Positions 1-8,791 of a DNA stretch of 64,000 bases are shown in pieces (position 1 is the first letter of the stretch; every line of letters begins with the position of its first letter). A program made the position numbers and the translations under genes. The notes beneath the pieces are model-generated. The model ran no database searches. It saw only the letters and a list, made by a program, of their open reading frames with translations, and was not told the origin of the DNA. Source of the DNA: Vibrio methylphosphonaticus (GTDB lineage Bacteria; Pseudomonadota; Gammaproteobacteria; Enterobacterales; Vibrionaceae); the NCBI RefSeq assembly GCF_023634655.1, contig NZ_JAMKMS010000006.1, positions 226,259-290,258 of the forward strand. Reading direction: 5' to 3'.

Positions 1-459
1 TTCGAGCACCGCATCAATGCCATGTACGTTCAAAAATGTTTCTTGCTGCCCAGCGAAAGAGGCGTCAGGTAGATCTTCTGCTGTAGCAGAAGATCGCACC
101 GCGACAGAAAGTGCCGGATTGTCGTTAATCAATTCACGGTAGTTAGAACGAATATCTTGTTCTAAGTCCGCAGGGAAGGGGGCATCGAGTACCCATTGAC
201 GAATCATTGCGCCTGTCTTTCGCAGTGCGTCAACATCATCAACATCTAGTTCATCTAACAGTCCGTGGATACGCTCATCAAGACCTTCAAAATCAAGGAA
301 TTGATTAAACGCGTGAGATGTTGTGGCAAAGCCATTTGGGACAGAAACACCAGCATTAGAAAGGTTAGACACCATTTCGCCTAATGACGCGTTTTTGCCG
401 CCGACTTTGTCGACATCTTCCATGGAAAGTCCATCGAACCAGAGGGTATTATTTTGCAT
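1..459 (-). CDS. ppsA: Phosphoenolpyruvate synthase, N-terminal part (runs off the left edge)
   Basis: Only the first 153 codons are present; the gene continues past base 1. The enzyme makes PEP from pyruvate, ATP and water in gluconeogenesis. The visible part is the N-terminal nucleotide-binding domain of the PPDK/PEP-synthase family. It starts MQNNTLWFDGLSMEDVDKVG, followed by the GGKNASLGEM motif and the SVAVRSSATAEDLPDASFAG stretch, both typical of the family. The ATG at 459 follows a GGAG-like ribosome site. It is divergent from ppsR, its known regulator, with 175 bp between them, which supports the identification. The C-terminal phosphohistidine and PEP-binding domains cannot be checked. 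Confidence 0.93.
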   Translation of the reverse strand, partial: MQNNTLWFDGLSMEDVDKVGGKNASLGEMVSNLSNAGVSVPNGFATTSHAFNQFLDFEGLDERIHGLLDELDVDDVDALRKTGAMIRQWVLDAPFPADLEQDIRSNYRELINDNPALSVAVRSSATAEDLPDASFAGQQETFLNVHGIDAVLE

Positions 460-634
460 GTCTATCTCCAGAAACATTGCAGCGTAGGGTAATAAGCAAT
501 CGTTTACGTATTCAGCCGAAAAATAGATAACTTTATTTTTCAAAACTGTGGGGGAACGTTATTGAATGCTAGGGTTTATTATCGATATTATGTAACGCAT
601 CCTACTTAAAATAATCTGATAACTTAACTATAAA

Positions 635-1468
635 ATGAAAAATTTAGGTCAAAGTCGTGACGTATTCTACGTTTCTGACGGAACAGCGATTACTTGTGAG
701 ACACTGGGTCATGTGGTTTTGGGGCAATTTTCGGTGACAGCAAAAGAAAAGACATTCCCGTTTGTAGAAAGTGATCATAAAGTCGATGAACTCATTAGAG
801 AAATTAATCAATCCTATGAACGAAATGGCGTTAAGCCGTTAGTGTTTTTCTCGATTGTTGTGCCACATATCCGTACAAAATTATTAGCGTCTTGCGCGCA
901 TTGCTACGATGTTTTGGAAAGTGTGGTCGCGCAGGTAAAAGGCGATTTAAACATGGAGCCTAAACCCCAGTTACAGCGTTCGCATAGCGTGGGGAAAGAT
1001 TCGGATAAGTACTTTGATCGGATAGCCGCTATTGAATATACATTAGCGCATGATGATGGGGTGTCTTTGAAAAATATTGATCAAGCCGACATTATCTTGC
1101 TCGGGGTTTCGCGAAGTGGCAAGACACCAACGAGTCTTTATATGGCTATGCAATTTGGTCTTAGAGTGGTGAACTATCCGTTTATTGATGACGATATTAA
1201 ACGGTTGCGCTTACTGCCTGAGTTTGAAATTCATCGTCATAAATTATTTGGACTCACTATTGATCCTGAACGACTCACTGAAATAAGAGAAAATAGATTG
1301 GCGGGTAGTGATTACGCGAGCACTGAGCAGTGTTTACAGGAATTAGCCAGTGTCGAATCATTATTTCGCCGAGAAGCGATTCCTTATATTAATACGTCGT
1401 CACTGTCAGTAGAAGAAATCTCGACTCGAGTTTTGGAAAGAGCAGGGCTTAAACGTCGACTGTTTTAA
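635..1468 (+). CDS. ppsR: PEP synthase regulatory protein (bifunctional kinase/pyrophosphorylase)
   Basis: A 277-residue DUF299-family protein, the usual length. Family members inactivate PEP synthase by ADP-dependent phosphorylation of a threonine and reactivate it by phosphate-dependent dephosphorylation. The P-loop-like motif [11 protein letters not shown] lies at residues 157-167. The early segment [18 protein letters not shown] and the late [16 protein letters not shown] segments fit the family. It is divergent from ppsA, the standard arrangement, so both probably share the AT-rich control region at 460-634. No obvious terminator follows. Confidence 0.93.
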   Translation: MKNLGQSRDVFYVSDGTAITCETLGHVVLGQFSVTAKEKTFPFVESDHKVDELIREINQSYERNGVKPLVFFSIVVPHIRTKLLASCAHCYDVLESVVAQVKGDLNMEPKPQLQRSHSVGKDSDKYFDRIAAIEYTLAHDDGVSLKNIDQADIILLGVSRSGKTPTSLYMAMQFGLRVVNYPFIDDDIKRLRLLPEFEIHRHKLFGLTIDPERLTEIRENRLAGSDYASTEQCLQELASVESLFRREAIPYINTSSLSVEEISTRVLERAGLKRRLF

Positions 1469-1621
1469 TATTTAGAGAAGTGTATCAATTACAATCGCAC
1501 ATATTAATTGTTTTCGGGTTGGTCACTTTTCATTGAACCTCGCCTCTAATCTCGACTGAGCATCACAGTAATTATAGCGTGGCGAGGTATACTCATGACT
1601 ACCTTGTATTCATAAGCCTTA

Positions 1622-2275
1622 ATGTTAAGTATGTCGTTCGCGCTATTTGTTGCTTTTTGTTTTTTGATGATCGTATTAGTTTGTTACTTTGGGTTGGTAA
1701 AGCCAGAACCTGAAGGAACCCGTGGTCGTTGGCGGACATTTGGAATCGCGACCGCGTTGTCAGTGTTAGTGTGCGGTCTTTCTTTGCTGGTTTGGAGTCA
1801 GCTGAAATCGGAGGTTCCTAAACCCGAAAAGCCAGCTGAGCTGAGGAATGGCGAGACCATGATGCTAGAGCTGCAGCAAGCGTTAGAACAGGACCCTAAT
1901 AACAGTAAAAATTGGTTCTCGCTGGGACAAATGTACATGCAAACTCATGAATTTGATGCGGCCATCACCTGTTTTGACTATTCGATTCGTTTGTCTCAGA
2001 ACCCCTACGCGGGTCAATATGCTGCGATTGCAACGGCAAAATACTTTTCTGAATCACAAACAATGACGCCAGACGTGTTGAGTTTTTTAGACAAAGCCCT
2101 ACAAATGGATGAACTAAACGATACGGCGTTGCTGCTGATCGCCTCTGATCACTTTTTAAACGCTCGCTATACCGACGCGATTACGCAATGGACAACAATC
2201 CTAGACTCGAACCGACCGGGTATTCAACGAGCGGATCTCATTGAAAAAATCAATCAAGCGAAAAGTATGCTCTGA
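1622..2275 (+). CDS. Membrane-anchored TPR protein, CcmI/NrfG-like
   Basis: 217 residues. Two hydrophobic segments lie near residues 5-25 and 43-60, joined by a short basic loop, followed by TPR repeats from about residue 80 (NSKNWFSLGQMYMQTHEFDAAITCFDYSIRL). This layout matches the CcmI/NrfG group, which hold apocytochrome c for the haem lyase. I infer a role in cytochrome c maturation. The nrf operon in this window has nrfE and nrfF but no nrfG, so this gene could fill that role, though it lies about 12 kb from nrfE. The start lacks a clear ribosome site; an ATG three codons later is an alternative. Family confident, function inferred. Confidence 0.6.
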   Translation: MLSMSFALFVAFCFLMIVLVCYFGLVKPEPEGTRGRWRTFGIATALSVLVCGLSLLVWSQLKSEVPKPEKPAELRNGETMMLELQQALEQDPNNSKNWFSLGQMYMQTHEFDAAITCFDYSIRLSQNPYAGQYAAIATAKYFSESQTMTPDVLSFLDKALQMDELNDTALLLIASDHFLNARYTDAITQWTTILDSNRPGIQRADLIEKINQAKSML

Positions 2276-2317
2276 ACGTAGTGTTGGTATGAATCTATGG
2301 TTGGTAACGCTCGATAA

Positions 2318-2349
2318 CACTCTCATGAATTAGCGGTTTCATGAGAGTG
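2318..2349 (+). terminator. Hairpin after the TPR gene
   Basis: A perfect 12-bp inverted repeat (CACTCTCATGAA at 2318-2329 with its complement at 2338-2349) and an 8-nt loop, 43 bp after the TPR stop codon. There is no T-run, so it could be a weak terminator or a 3' stabiliser. A short open frame starting inside the right arm (2341) is probably an accident. Confidence 0.5.
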
Positions 2350-2451
2350 CTGAACTTAATGATGGTGAAACATGGTCTCTACCCAAAGCTTGCTAGCGAA
2401 CAGCATAAATCGCAGACCTTGGAACCAGCGAACTGTGGTTTAAGCTCTCCA

Positions 2452-2706
2452 TTAATTGATAGAGTTTATGAGAACTTCATTTTTGTAGATACGATGCAAA
2501 TTTTCGAGAGACTCAATCCGGAGTGATCGTATTTCAAATTCTTTGTCGCCCATATTGATAACGTCAGCGTTGAATGTCACTTTCAGTGATTCAATGGTTT
2601 GTTCGAGAGTAGATAACGATTCCTTTAGGTTTGTGGCACACGATAAGTTTGTCATCCAATGCTGAACACCAAGTGATGGCGTGATTTTTTGTAATGTCAT
2701 TTCCAT
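2452..2706 (-). CDS. Hypothetical small protein
   Basis: 84 residues from the ATG at 2706, which follows an AAGGAT ribosome site. A TTG five codons upstream is open but overlaps that site. I do not recognise the family. The sequence is hydrophilic and mostly helical, with a heptad-like stretch (LKESLSTLEQTIESLKVTFNADVINMG), no signal peptide and no membrane segment. It stands alone between the TPR gene and an AraC regulator. The good ribosome site and ordinary composition suggest it is expressed; without relatives this remains uncertain. Confidence 0.45.
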   Translation of the reverse strand: MEMTLQKITPSLGVQHWMTNLSCATNLKESLSTLEQTIESLKVTFNADVINMGDKEFEIRSLRIESLENLHRIYKNEVLINSIN

Positions 2707-2786
2707 CTTATTATCCTTCAAGTAGACGTTCCAGTTTCCATACCTTTACGTTACAAAATTTCATATACAATGGCATGTTAGGTCTT

Positions 2787-2820
2787 ATCGGTTCTTTAGG
2801 TACATTGGTTCTTTAGGTAG
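2787..2820. repeat. Two-copy 17-bp direct repeat
   Basis: ATCGGTTCTTTAGGTAC (2787-2803) is followed at once by ATTGGTTCTTTAGGTAG (2804-2820), 15 of 17 bases matching. It lies in the 292-bp non-coding stretch between the small hypothetical gene and the AraC regulator, where I see nothing else. Confidence 0.7.
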
Positions 2821-2998
2821 GTGATGAGAGGACTTAATATTGCATAATGGCCGGTCAAACTCTATCTCGAGACTTCAAATAAGTTGCAGAAAGCGTATCG
2901 ACTTTATTTCTTTTCGTGAATGTGTTTTTTACTATTCATTAAGTAATGCTTAACGACCAACGCAAGGTTCATCTATAATTAAGCAAAATGTGTGACGC

Positions 2999-3970
2999 TT
3001 ACACAAATTGACGTCTGTACTCTGGCGGAGTGCTGCCAACCCAACTCTTAAACGCACGATTAAAGTTACTCAAATCACTGTAACCTACTTGCCAGCTAAT
3101 CTCTTGAACGGAAAGGTCACTCTCTCTGAGTAACTGTTTTGCTATGCGCTCACGTACTTGCTCTTTAGCTTCTTTAAATAAGATATTTTCACTTTTCAGA
3201 TTTCTCTGTAGCGTGCGTTTTGTCATGCCTAGCATCGTTGCAAACCAATCAATGTTGAACCATGGCAGTGTCGCATAAGTGTTGATGAGAGTGATGACGT
3301 TTTGGTGCCAATCAAGAGTCATCGCTTGCTCTGCAATAGGTCTATAGTGACTGGAAAGGGGGATAACAATTGCCCCGTACTGCTGTTGAAATTCGATTTG
3401 GGATTGATGGAAATGTATCGGTAGCTTGTTGGCATTCTGACTCGAAGAGATGAGTTTTGCGTGTGAAGGTTGCCATCCGTTTGCGATAAATTTCCTGCAA
3501 AGGCTGATGATGGTGAGCGTCCTAAACCACTCAGCTTGTTCAAAGCCAGCGGTCGAGGGGTGATAACGACTGCGATGACACAACCACGACAGTCCATCCT
3601 TAACTTCTGTCCAAATCGTAATGTGATTACTGAGTTTCGGGATTTCAGCCACTAAGCAACGTATTGCCTCTTCTAACGAATTGCACTGCGCAATCTTCTC
3701 ATCCAATTCCGGTGAGAGCTGTTCTAGTGAAGCTTTCCTGCCGACCTCAATGCTAATGGAATAACCAAAGTTCCGCTGAAGCTGGTGAATAAAATGCACC
3801 AAGTCTTGAGTAGGAAGCCACTGGTTCGATAGTGCGAGTTCGATAGGCAATTGGCACTCTAAAGCGATACTGCGCCAATCAAGAGACTTCTTATCACAGT
3901 ACTCGATATATGGAGTCAGATTACTGGTGGAGCTAAGTAAGATGCTGTTTGTCTTGGATGATGCCTTCAT
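2999..3970 (-). CDS. AraC-family transcriptional regulator
   Basis: 323 residues. The first two thirds resemble the N-terminal domain of the OruR/ArgR-type AraC regulators (PF12625-like, segments LEEAIRCLVAEIPKLSNHITIW and QQYGAIVIPLS). The C-terminal 90 residues form the paired helix-turn-helix domain: MLGMTKRTLQRNLKSENILF is the first and VGYSDLSNFNRAFKSWVGSTPPEYRRQ the second. It is divergent from the secreted serine hydrolase at 4131, 160 bp away, so it probably controls that gene and itself. The inducer is unknown; OruR-like relatives often sense amino-acid or lipid-type ligands. Confidence 0.85.
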   Translation of the reverse strand: MKASSKTNSILLSSTSNLTPYIEYCDKKSLDWRSIALECQLPIELALSNQWLPTQDLVHFIHQLQRNFGYSISIEVGRKASLEQLSPELDEKIAQCNSLEEAIRCLVAEIPKLSNHITIWTEVKDGLSWLCHRSRYHPSTAGFEQAEWFRTLTIISLCRKFIANGWQPSHAKLISSSQNANKLPIHFHQSQIEFQQQYGAIVIPLSSHYRPIAEQAMTLDWHQNVITLINTYATLPWFNIDWFATMLGMTKRTLQRNLKSENILFKEAKEQVRERIAKQLLRESDLSVQEISWQVGYSDLSNFNRAFKSWVGSTPPEYRRQFV

Positions 3971-4130
3971 CTCAATAGCCCTATCGTTGAGATTATATCT
4001 ATGAAGAAAGCCATAGCGGACTCTCTTGGAGTGATAAAGATAACGTCACTGGAATGAAATGTCACCAAATGACCTAATTTTGTGTTGGTCCTCTCCTTAT
4101 ACTTCTCTCAACCTAAACAGGAGAACAATT

Positions 4131-5486
4131 ATGAAGCTTAAACATGTTGCCGTTTTAGTCTCGTTAACGACCGTATCGTCATTTGCTTTTGCAGCAAACC
4201 CCGTTGAAGAAGCACTCAAAGTTGAAGGCGCTCAAGTTACCTTGACTGTGAAAGAAGCGAGTACAGCCTTTACCCCAAGTTTTACTGACTCAGCTCGTGA
4301 GTTATTCAATAACTTTCACTGGCAAATGGGCGGCGACCACAGCGTTTACTACAACATGCACATGAGTGAGTTTCTACCAACAGCGATGGCGGCTCCAAAC
4401 GAAGCGTACAAGCCTTTAGTCAAAAACATCGATCCACGACTAGCGGCACTCAACGTTGATACTGAAAGCAAAGGTCAGTTGACAATGGACGAGTACTTGG
4501 CGGATGAGCAGTTCCGTACTCAAGGCTTTATGTTGATTCATAAAGGGGAGATCGTTTACGAAGCTTACCCAGGCATGAAACCGACAGATACGCATGTTTG
4601 GGCATCGACTGCAAAAACAACCGTAGGTACAGTCGTGGCGATGTTGGTCGAAGAAGGCAAGGTCGACCCTGAAAAAGAGATCACCGAGTATGTTTCTGAA
4701 TTGAAAGGAACGAACTGGGATGGCATCACAGTACACCAAGTCCTGAACATGTCGACCGCTCTAGACAATGAAGAAACATTAGAGTCTATCTTGAACCCAG
4801 ACTCTGATGTGGTACGTTTCTTCGCGGCATCGTTTAACTCACCAAGAGCAAAAACGGGTGAGATGGAAACGTGGATGAACGTGGCTAAGGGCGCGCAAAA
4901 GCTTGAAGGTGAAAAAGCAGGTGACCATTTCCGGTACGCATCTATTAACACCATGGTGCTGACAAAGTTAGTTGAAAACGTTGAAAACAAAACCTGGACT
5001 CAAGTCTTCGAAGATCGTGTTTGGTCAAAAGTGCACGCACGTCAACCAATGCAATTCAACCTAACGCCAGATGGCATGGCGATCGCGGTTGGCTTGGTTT
5101 CATCAACAGTGGAAGACATGGCTCGCTGGGGCACGCTATTCACACCTAGCTGGAAAGCGGTGGCTGATGAGCCAGTGGTGTCACAAGCTGTGATTGACCG
5201 TATCCGCAACGGTGGCGACCCCAAAGCATTCGTGGGTACTAGCAAAGAGAGCAGCTCACTGCATGCTTACAACGAAAAAGCGGACTACAACGCATACCAG
5301 TTTGATTTCATTTTCAACGATGGGGCGATGTCTAAAAGCGGCAACCTAGGTCAATTTATTTACATTGATCCGGCCCGTGATTTTGTTGGCGTGATGTTCT
5401 CAACCAATCCGTACCACTCTGGCTTTGGTGAGAATAAAGGTCCAGCACTGATGCGTTCAGCAGCAAAACTACTTGCTGACAAGTAA
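4131..5486 (+). CDS. Secreted serine hydrolase of the beta-lactamase / 6-aminohexanoate-dimer hydrolase family
   Basis: 451 residues from the ATG at 4131, which follows AGGAGAAC. A longer frame from 4059 lacks a ribosome site and would hide the signal peptide. The signal peptide is residues 1-21 (cut after AFA). The class C beta-lactamase fold is shown by the catalytic SxxK motif STAK at residues 159-162 and the second-motif tyrosine in YASIN at 269. The C-terminal FNDGAMSKSGNLGQFIYIDP segment resembles NylB/esterase relatives. It should act in the periplasm or outside as an esterase or amidase; the substrate cannot be told. Control by the divergent AraC gene is likely. Confidence 0.8.
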   Translation: MKLKHVAVLVSLTTVSSFAFAANPVEEALKVEGAQVTLTVKEASTAFTPSFTDSARELFNNFHWQMGGDHSVYYNMHMSEFLPTAMAAPNEAYKPLVKNIDPRLAALNVDTESKGQLTMDEYLADEQFRTQGFMLIHKGEIVYEAYPGMKPTDTHVWASTAKTTVGTVVAMLVEEGKVDPEKEITEYVSELKGTNWDGITVHQVLNMSTALDNEETLESILNPDSDVVRFFAASFNSPRAKTGEMETWMNVAKGAQKLEGEKAGDHFRYASINTMVLTKLVENVENKTWTQVFEDRVWSKVHARQPMQFNLTPDGMAIAVGLVSSTVEDMARWGTLFTPSWKAVADEPVVSQAVIDRIRNGGDPKAFVGTSKESSSLHAYNEKADYNAYQFDFIFNDGAMSKSGNLGQFIYIDPARDFVGVMFSTNPYHSGFGENKGPALMRSAAKLLADK

Positions 5487-6000
5487 TCTATTTATTAGTT
5501 AACGGGATGTTCCAGGCTTCAAGGAGGAAGCAAATGAGTTTCGAAAGCTATAATGAAAACGTTTGCTTGTTAAATTCGTAGAGGTTAGGTCTAGCCCGTC
5601 TTTATCATGTTAAGTCAGAACGTATTATCGATTGTTGAGTGGTGGTTCAGATTGTTCTGATCCAGCGCGTCGCGAACTCAGTTTATTTAACGTAATCGAC
5701 ATTTTTCAATGGTCTATGCACTTAGTGAAATCCTCACTGTCGTGATGTTGACGGATGTTATTATGTGAGCAAAAAGAAAACCAACCCGTTTTTGGTTGCC
5801 AGCTTGGCTAAAAATTGATCAATTTTCACGATCACTTCTTCATTCTGAGTAGTAGCCAGTAACTTTAGCCGAGAACACACCATACTGCTGCAAGACAGGT
5901 ATGAATCAAGCCGCAATTAAGTCGAGATGGATCGTTAGATTCTCGCGATATTTCGATACCCAAGATATGTTCGCTGCTTACGGAATATCACGCTCTGGGA
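5487..6000. other. 514-bp gap with a tiny open frame and a palindrome
   Basis: No normal gene is seen. A short open frame at 5534-5581 (MSFESYNENVCLLNS) has a strong AAGGAGG site; that site sits in the loop of a small GCTTC/GAAGC hairpin (5516-5531). Further on, AAAATTGATCAATTTT (5811-5826) is a perfect 16-bp palindrome. The rest holds nothing I can name. Confidence 0.4.
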
Positions 6001-7056
6001 TTAATGTCGGTAAATGAACCCCCCATACATATACTTGGTGGCTTCTGCGCCTAAAATGGCCACTTTGTTGCCTGGTTGCAGAATGCCACTGTTCACCAGT
6101 TTGGCAAAACTTGCCCAAATAGCGGCAGATCCAAGGTTTCCCCAATTCTTCGCATCATTGATAACTTTACCGCGCTCAATTCCCAGCGCGTCGCTAAGTT
6201 GGGCATCAATATGTCCACTGGCTTGATGTGGAATGATGTAATCAAAGTCTTGAACATGATGCCCTTGTTGGGCTAGGGCGTTGATACTAGCAGTAAATAA
6301 AGCCTCACCACTTTGCCGAACATTTGTCGCGTTATGATGAAAGCGAGCGATGGTTTTTTGGGTATGTACGGATAACGACCCACCATCTAAAGAAAGGCCG
6401 GGTGACATGTCGGTGCCAATTTGTCCCATGAAACAATCGCTAATAATGCCATTCTGAGAGCCATCATCAGGCCCTAGGATAACGCCACCAGCACCATCGC
6501 CCATTTGCATGTAATTCACGAGTTGAGATTGGTCTAAAAACGATTCACTAAAGTCAAAGTAAACAGAGCCCGTTTCACTGCCTATTAACGCAATAGGTTT
6601 GCCTAATAGTGCGATGCGTGGGATCGCAATCTGAAGAGCGCTGGCAAAGCCTGTACACGCTTGCCTCAACTCCATAAATGGACCATGAAATTTTAGCTTT
6701 TCTGTCACCCATGCAATGCTTGGGGGAAGCTGAGTGTCTGGCGTGGTGGTATGACCGATGAGGTAGTCGATGTCACTCAGAGAAATTTGAGACTGAATCA
6801 TCAAGCGTTGCATGACTTCGACGACTAAGTCTGAATTTGTCGGTGTTGGTTGGCTAACATGTTGATGAAGACTTCGACTAAAGTGACGTTTCTCGATGCC
6901 AAGAAAAGGGGCGATGCGACCAGCAATTTTTGCATACCGTCTTCCGGATAGCTTCTCTAGCGCGGTCATTAACTGTTCGTTATTGAGTTGCTGTTGAGGA
7001 AAGGCGTTATTCGCCGCGAGTAGCTTTACTTGTCCGGGTAGAAAAACTGTGCTCAT
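6001..7056 (-). CDS. 3-oxoacyl-ACP synthase III-like ketosynthase (FabH/DarB type)
   Basis: 351 residues of the thiolase fold. The full KAS III catalytic triad is present: Cys134 in ELRQACTGFASA, His277 in YIIPHQASGHIDAQL and Asn307 in NWGNLGSAAIWASFA. These residues make it a condensing enzyme that takes an acyl-CoA or acyl-ACP starter. The N-terminal segment (GRRYAKIAGRIAPFLGIEKRHFS) differs from housekeeping FabH and is closer to the FabH-like enzymes of secondary metabolism. Its ATG overlaps the stop of the upstream gene (ATGA), so the two are translationally coupled. No fab genes are nearby, so a dedicated pathway with the di-iron partner is inferred. Confidence 0.8.
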   Translation of the reverse strand: MSTVFLPGQVKLLAANNAFPQQQLNNEQLMTALEKLSGRRYAKIAGRIAPFLGIEKRHFSRSLHQHVSQPTPTNSDLVVEVMQRLMIQSQISLSDIDYLIGHTTTPDTQLPPSIAWVTEKLKFHGPFMELRQACTGFASALQIAIPRIALLGKPIALIGSETGSVYFDFSESFLDQSQLVNYMQMGDGAGGVILGPDDGSQNGIISDCFMGQIGTDMSPGLSLDGGSLSVHTQKTIARFHHNATNVRQSGEALFTASINALAQQGHHVQDFDYIIPHQASGHIDAQLSDALGIERGKVINDAKNWGNLGSAAIWASFAKLVNSGILQPGNKVAILGAEATKYMYGGFIYRH

Positions 7057-7742
7057 TGATTGCCTTCCTTTGAATCAAAAATAGTTTCTAGTTCAACGCC
7101 TATGGTTTCGAAAGCGCTACGTTCGCTGGCAAGTAATGTGTATAAACGGTCAGCAATACTGTTTTTAAATGATTGCCATTGAGAATGCTCAAAGCCTAAT
7201 GCAAGAGCATGACGCTTGGATAAGGTGACGTGTTTGGCTTCATCTTGTTTAATCGCTCGACATAGTAAAACAAACGGATGGTCGCTACTCAGGCTGCCTT
7301 TTTCAATTGCTAACATGAGTCGGCATACGAGTGCGTCTAAGCAAGCTATTTGAGCAAAATGAACATCAAAGCTTTGTCTTAATCCAAGTGCGGCGAAAAA
7401 TCGTTGGCTACGGCGCTTTATTTGAGTGATATCGTCAGGCTCGGGCAAACTTAGGCGAATCATTTCTAATGCTTCTTCGTGATATTGTTCGTCAGCAACG
7501 ATCGATTCAAAATCGGCAACGGCTTGTTGCAATGGGTTGTTGTCACGTTGTCGTTGCACTTCATTATGGAAAACCCATTGGGATGATTGCTCCCCGCAGA
7601 TCAGTAAAGGTAAAAGCCGAGCGAGCGCTCGCTGTTGATCCGCTGTGAAGTCGATGGATTGCTGACGATATTCAACAAGCCAGTACCTTACTGGGCTTTC
7701 GCTTTGAGTTGATTGAGGGAGCGAGGGGAAACATGGTTTCAT
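7053..7742 (-). CDS. Ferritin-like di-iron protein, partner of the ketosynthase
   Basis: 229 residues, no signal peptide. Two ExxH motifs lie in predicted helices: E85QYH88 in VADEQYHEEAL and E168AKH171 in KQDEAKHVTLSKRHAL. Glu51 and Asp136 (or Glu147) sit about 30 residues before them. That is the spacing of a four-helix di-iron carboxylate site as in ferritin-like oxygenases. I therefore infer an O2-using or iron-redox enzyme, but no named subfamily is certain. It overlaps the ketosynthase by 4 bp and precedes it, so they form one operon. The start has no clear ribosome site. The long AT-rich leader (7743-7918) is shared with the divergent fpr gene. Confidence 0.6.
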   Translation of the reverse strand: MKPCFPSLPQSTQSESPVRYWLVEYRQQSIDFTADQQRALARLLPLLICGEQSSQWVFHNEVQRQRDNNPLQQAVADFESIVADEQYHEEALEMIRLSLPEPDDITQIKRRSQRFFAALGLRQSFDVHFAQIACLDALVCRLMLAIEKGSLSSDHPFVLLCRAIKQDEAKHVTLSKRHALALGFEHSQWQSFKNSIADRLYTLLASERSAFETIGVELETIFDSKEGNQ

Positions 7743-7918
7743 AAGTCTTAGTCACAATTCCTTCAGTAACACGTACTATACATAGACCGATAGATGAGAA
7801 AAATCTTTCAAATAATTGTTAATTAATTATGCATTATATTTTCAAATTGTAGTTTAAGTATCTCACGATAACGACCTAATATATGAGACATAGTGGTCAT
7901 TTTAACTGAGGATTACAT

Positions 7919-8692
7919 ATGCAGGGTTTACCAAATGGGCTAATCGAAGGTCGTGTTTTAACTAAAAAAGTATGGACGGATAACTTGTTTAGCTTGGAAG
8001 TTTCTGCTGCCATTGAGCCCTATGCTGCAGGTCAATTTACTAAATTGGCATTGTTGGATGAGCACGGAGGCTGGATCCGGCGGGCGTATTCTATGGTCAA
8101 TCACCCTTCACATGGTTATGGCCACCAGCACTTAGAGTTTTTGATTGTGGCCGACAAATCGGGGCAGCTGTCTCCAAAGCTGCAAATGTTAGATGCAGGC
8201 GATACGCTCTTTGTTGGTAAGCAAGCATCGGGTTTTATGACATTGGACGAAATACCAAACGAGGCTCGTGAATTGTGGATGCTCGCGACAGGTACAGCGG
8301 TAGGTCCATTTTTGTCTATTTTAGAGGATGATTCGATCGCGTCGCGATTTGATTCAGTGACCTTAGTGCATGCGGTGCGCGCGGCTAATGAACTGGTGTA
8401 CCCTGATATTACGTCTGCACTAGGTGAAGTGCTGGGTAGCCGGTTTAATTATCTTTCTATTGTTTCAAGGCAAGATCATGAGTTTAGTTTGCGAGGTCGA
8501 ATTCCGGCATTACTGAAAAATCACGAAATTCAAAACAAGCTGGGAATACATTTGGACCCCCAACGCAGCTTTGTGTACTTATGCGGGAACCCACAAATGG
8601 TAAAAGATACCAGTGCTACTTTAGTCGAATTAGGCTTGTCGAAACACTTACGTCGCAAACCTGGTCAATTTGCGAGTGAAAATTATTGGTAG
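7919..8692 (+). CDS. fpr: Ferredoxin/flavodoxin-NADP+ reductase
   Basis: 257 residues, the usual bacterial Fpr length. The FAD-binding motif RRAYSMVN is near residue 57, the NADP-binding ATGTAVGPFLSIL near 121, and YLCGNPQMV near 219. The C-terminal aromatic tail FASENYW stacks on the flavin in this family. The enzyme moves electrons between NADPH and ferredoxin or flavodoxin in the cytoplasm. It is divergent from the di-iron/ketosynthase pair; supply of electrons to the di-iron protein is possible but only inferred from position. Confidence 0.92.
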   Translation: MQGLPNGLIEGRVLTKKVWTDNLFSLEVSAAIEPYAAGQFTKLALLDEHGGWIRRAYSMVNHPSHGYGHQHLEFLIVADKSGQLSPKLQMLDAGDTLFVGKQASGFMTLDEIPNEARELWMLATGTAVGPFLSILEDDSIASRFDSVTLVHAVRAANELVYPDITSALGEVLGSRFNYLSIVSRQDHEFSLRGRIPALLKNHEIQNKLGIHLDPQRSFVYLCGNPQMVKDTSATLVELGLSKHLRRKPGQFASENYW

Positions 8693-8734
8693 TTAACCCA
8701 AAGCCGTATTTAAGACTATGGTGTTCAGCGAACG

Positions 8735-8791
8735 TTAATACGCTTAACTATGCTTAATACGCTTTACCAAGATTAATATGTGTAACCCACG
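8735..8791. repeat. Three-unit 19-bp tandem repeat overlapping a stop codon
   Basis: Units at 8735-8753, 8754-8772 and 8773-8791 each begin TTAATA. The third unit begins exactly at the stop codon (complement of TTA, 8773-8775) of the minus-strand gene and runs into its last codons. Units one and two share the first ten bases and more; unit three has diverged. Confidence 0.6.

Noticed and set aside
2341..2526. 61-codon open frame after the TPR gene
   Set aside because: It starts inside the right arm of a hairpin and overlaps the better-supported minus-strand small gene.
4565..4990. 141-codon open frame opposite the serine hydrolase
   Set aside because: Antisense shadow of a conserved gene with normal catalytic motifs.
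5811..5826. AAAATTGATCAATTTT as an FNR site
   Set aside because: The half-sites overlap directly (TTGATCAA) without the 4-base spacer that FNR needs.
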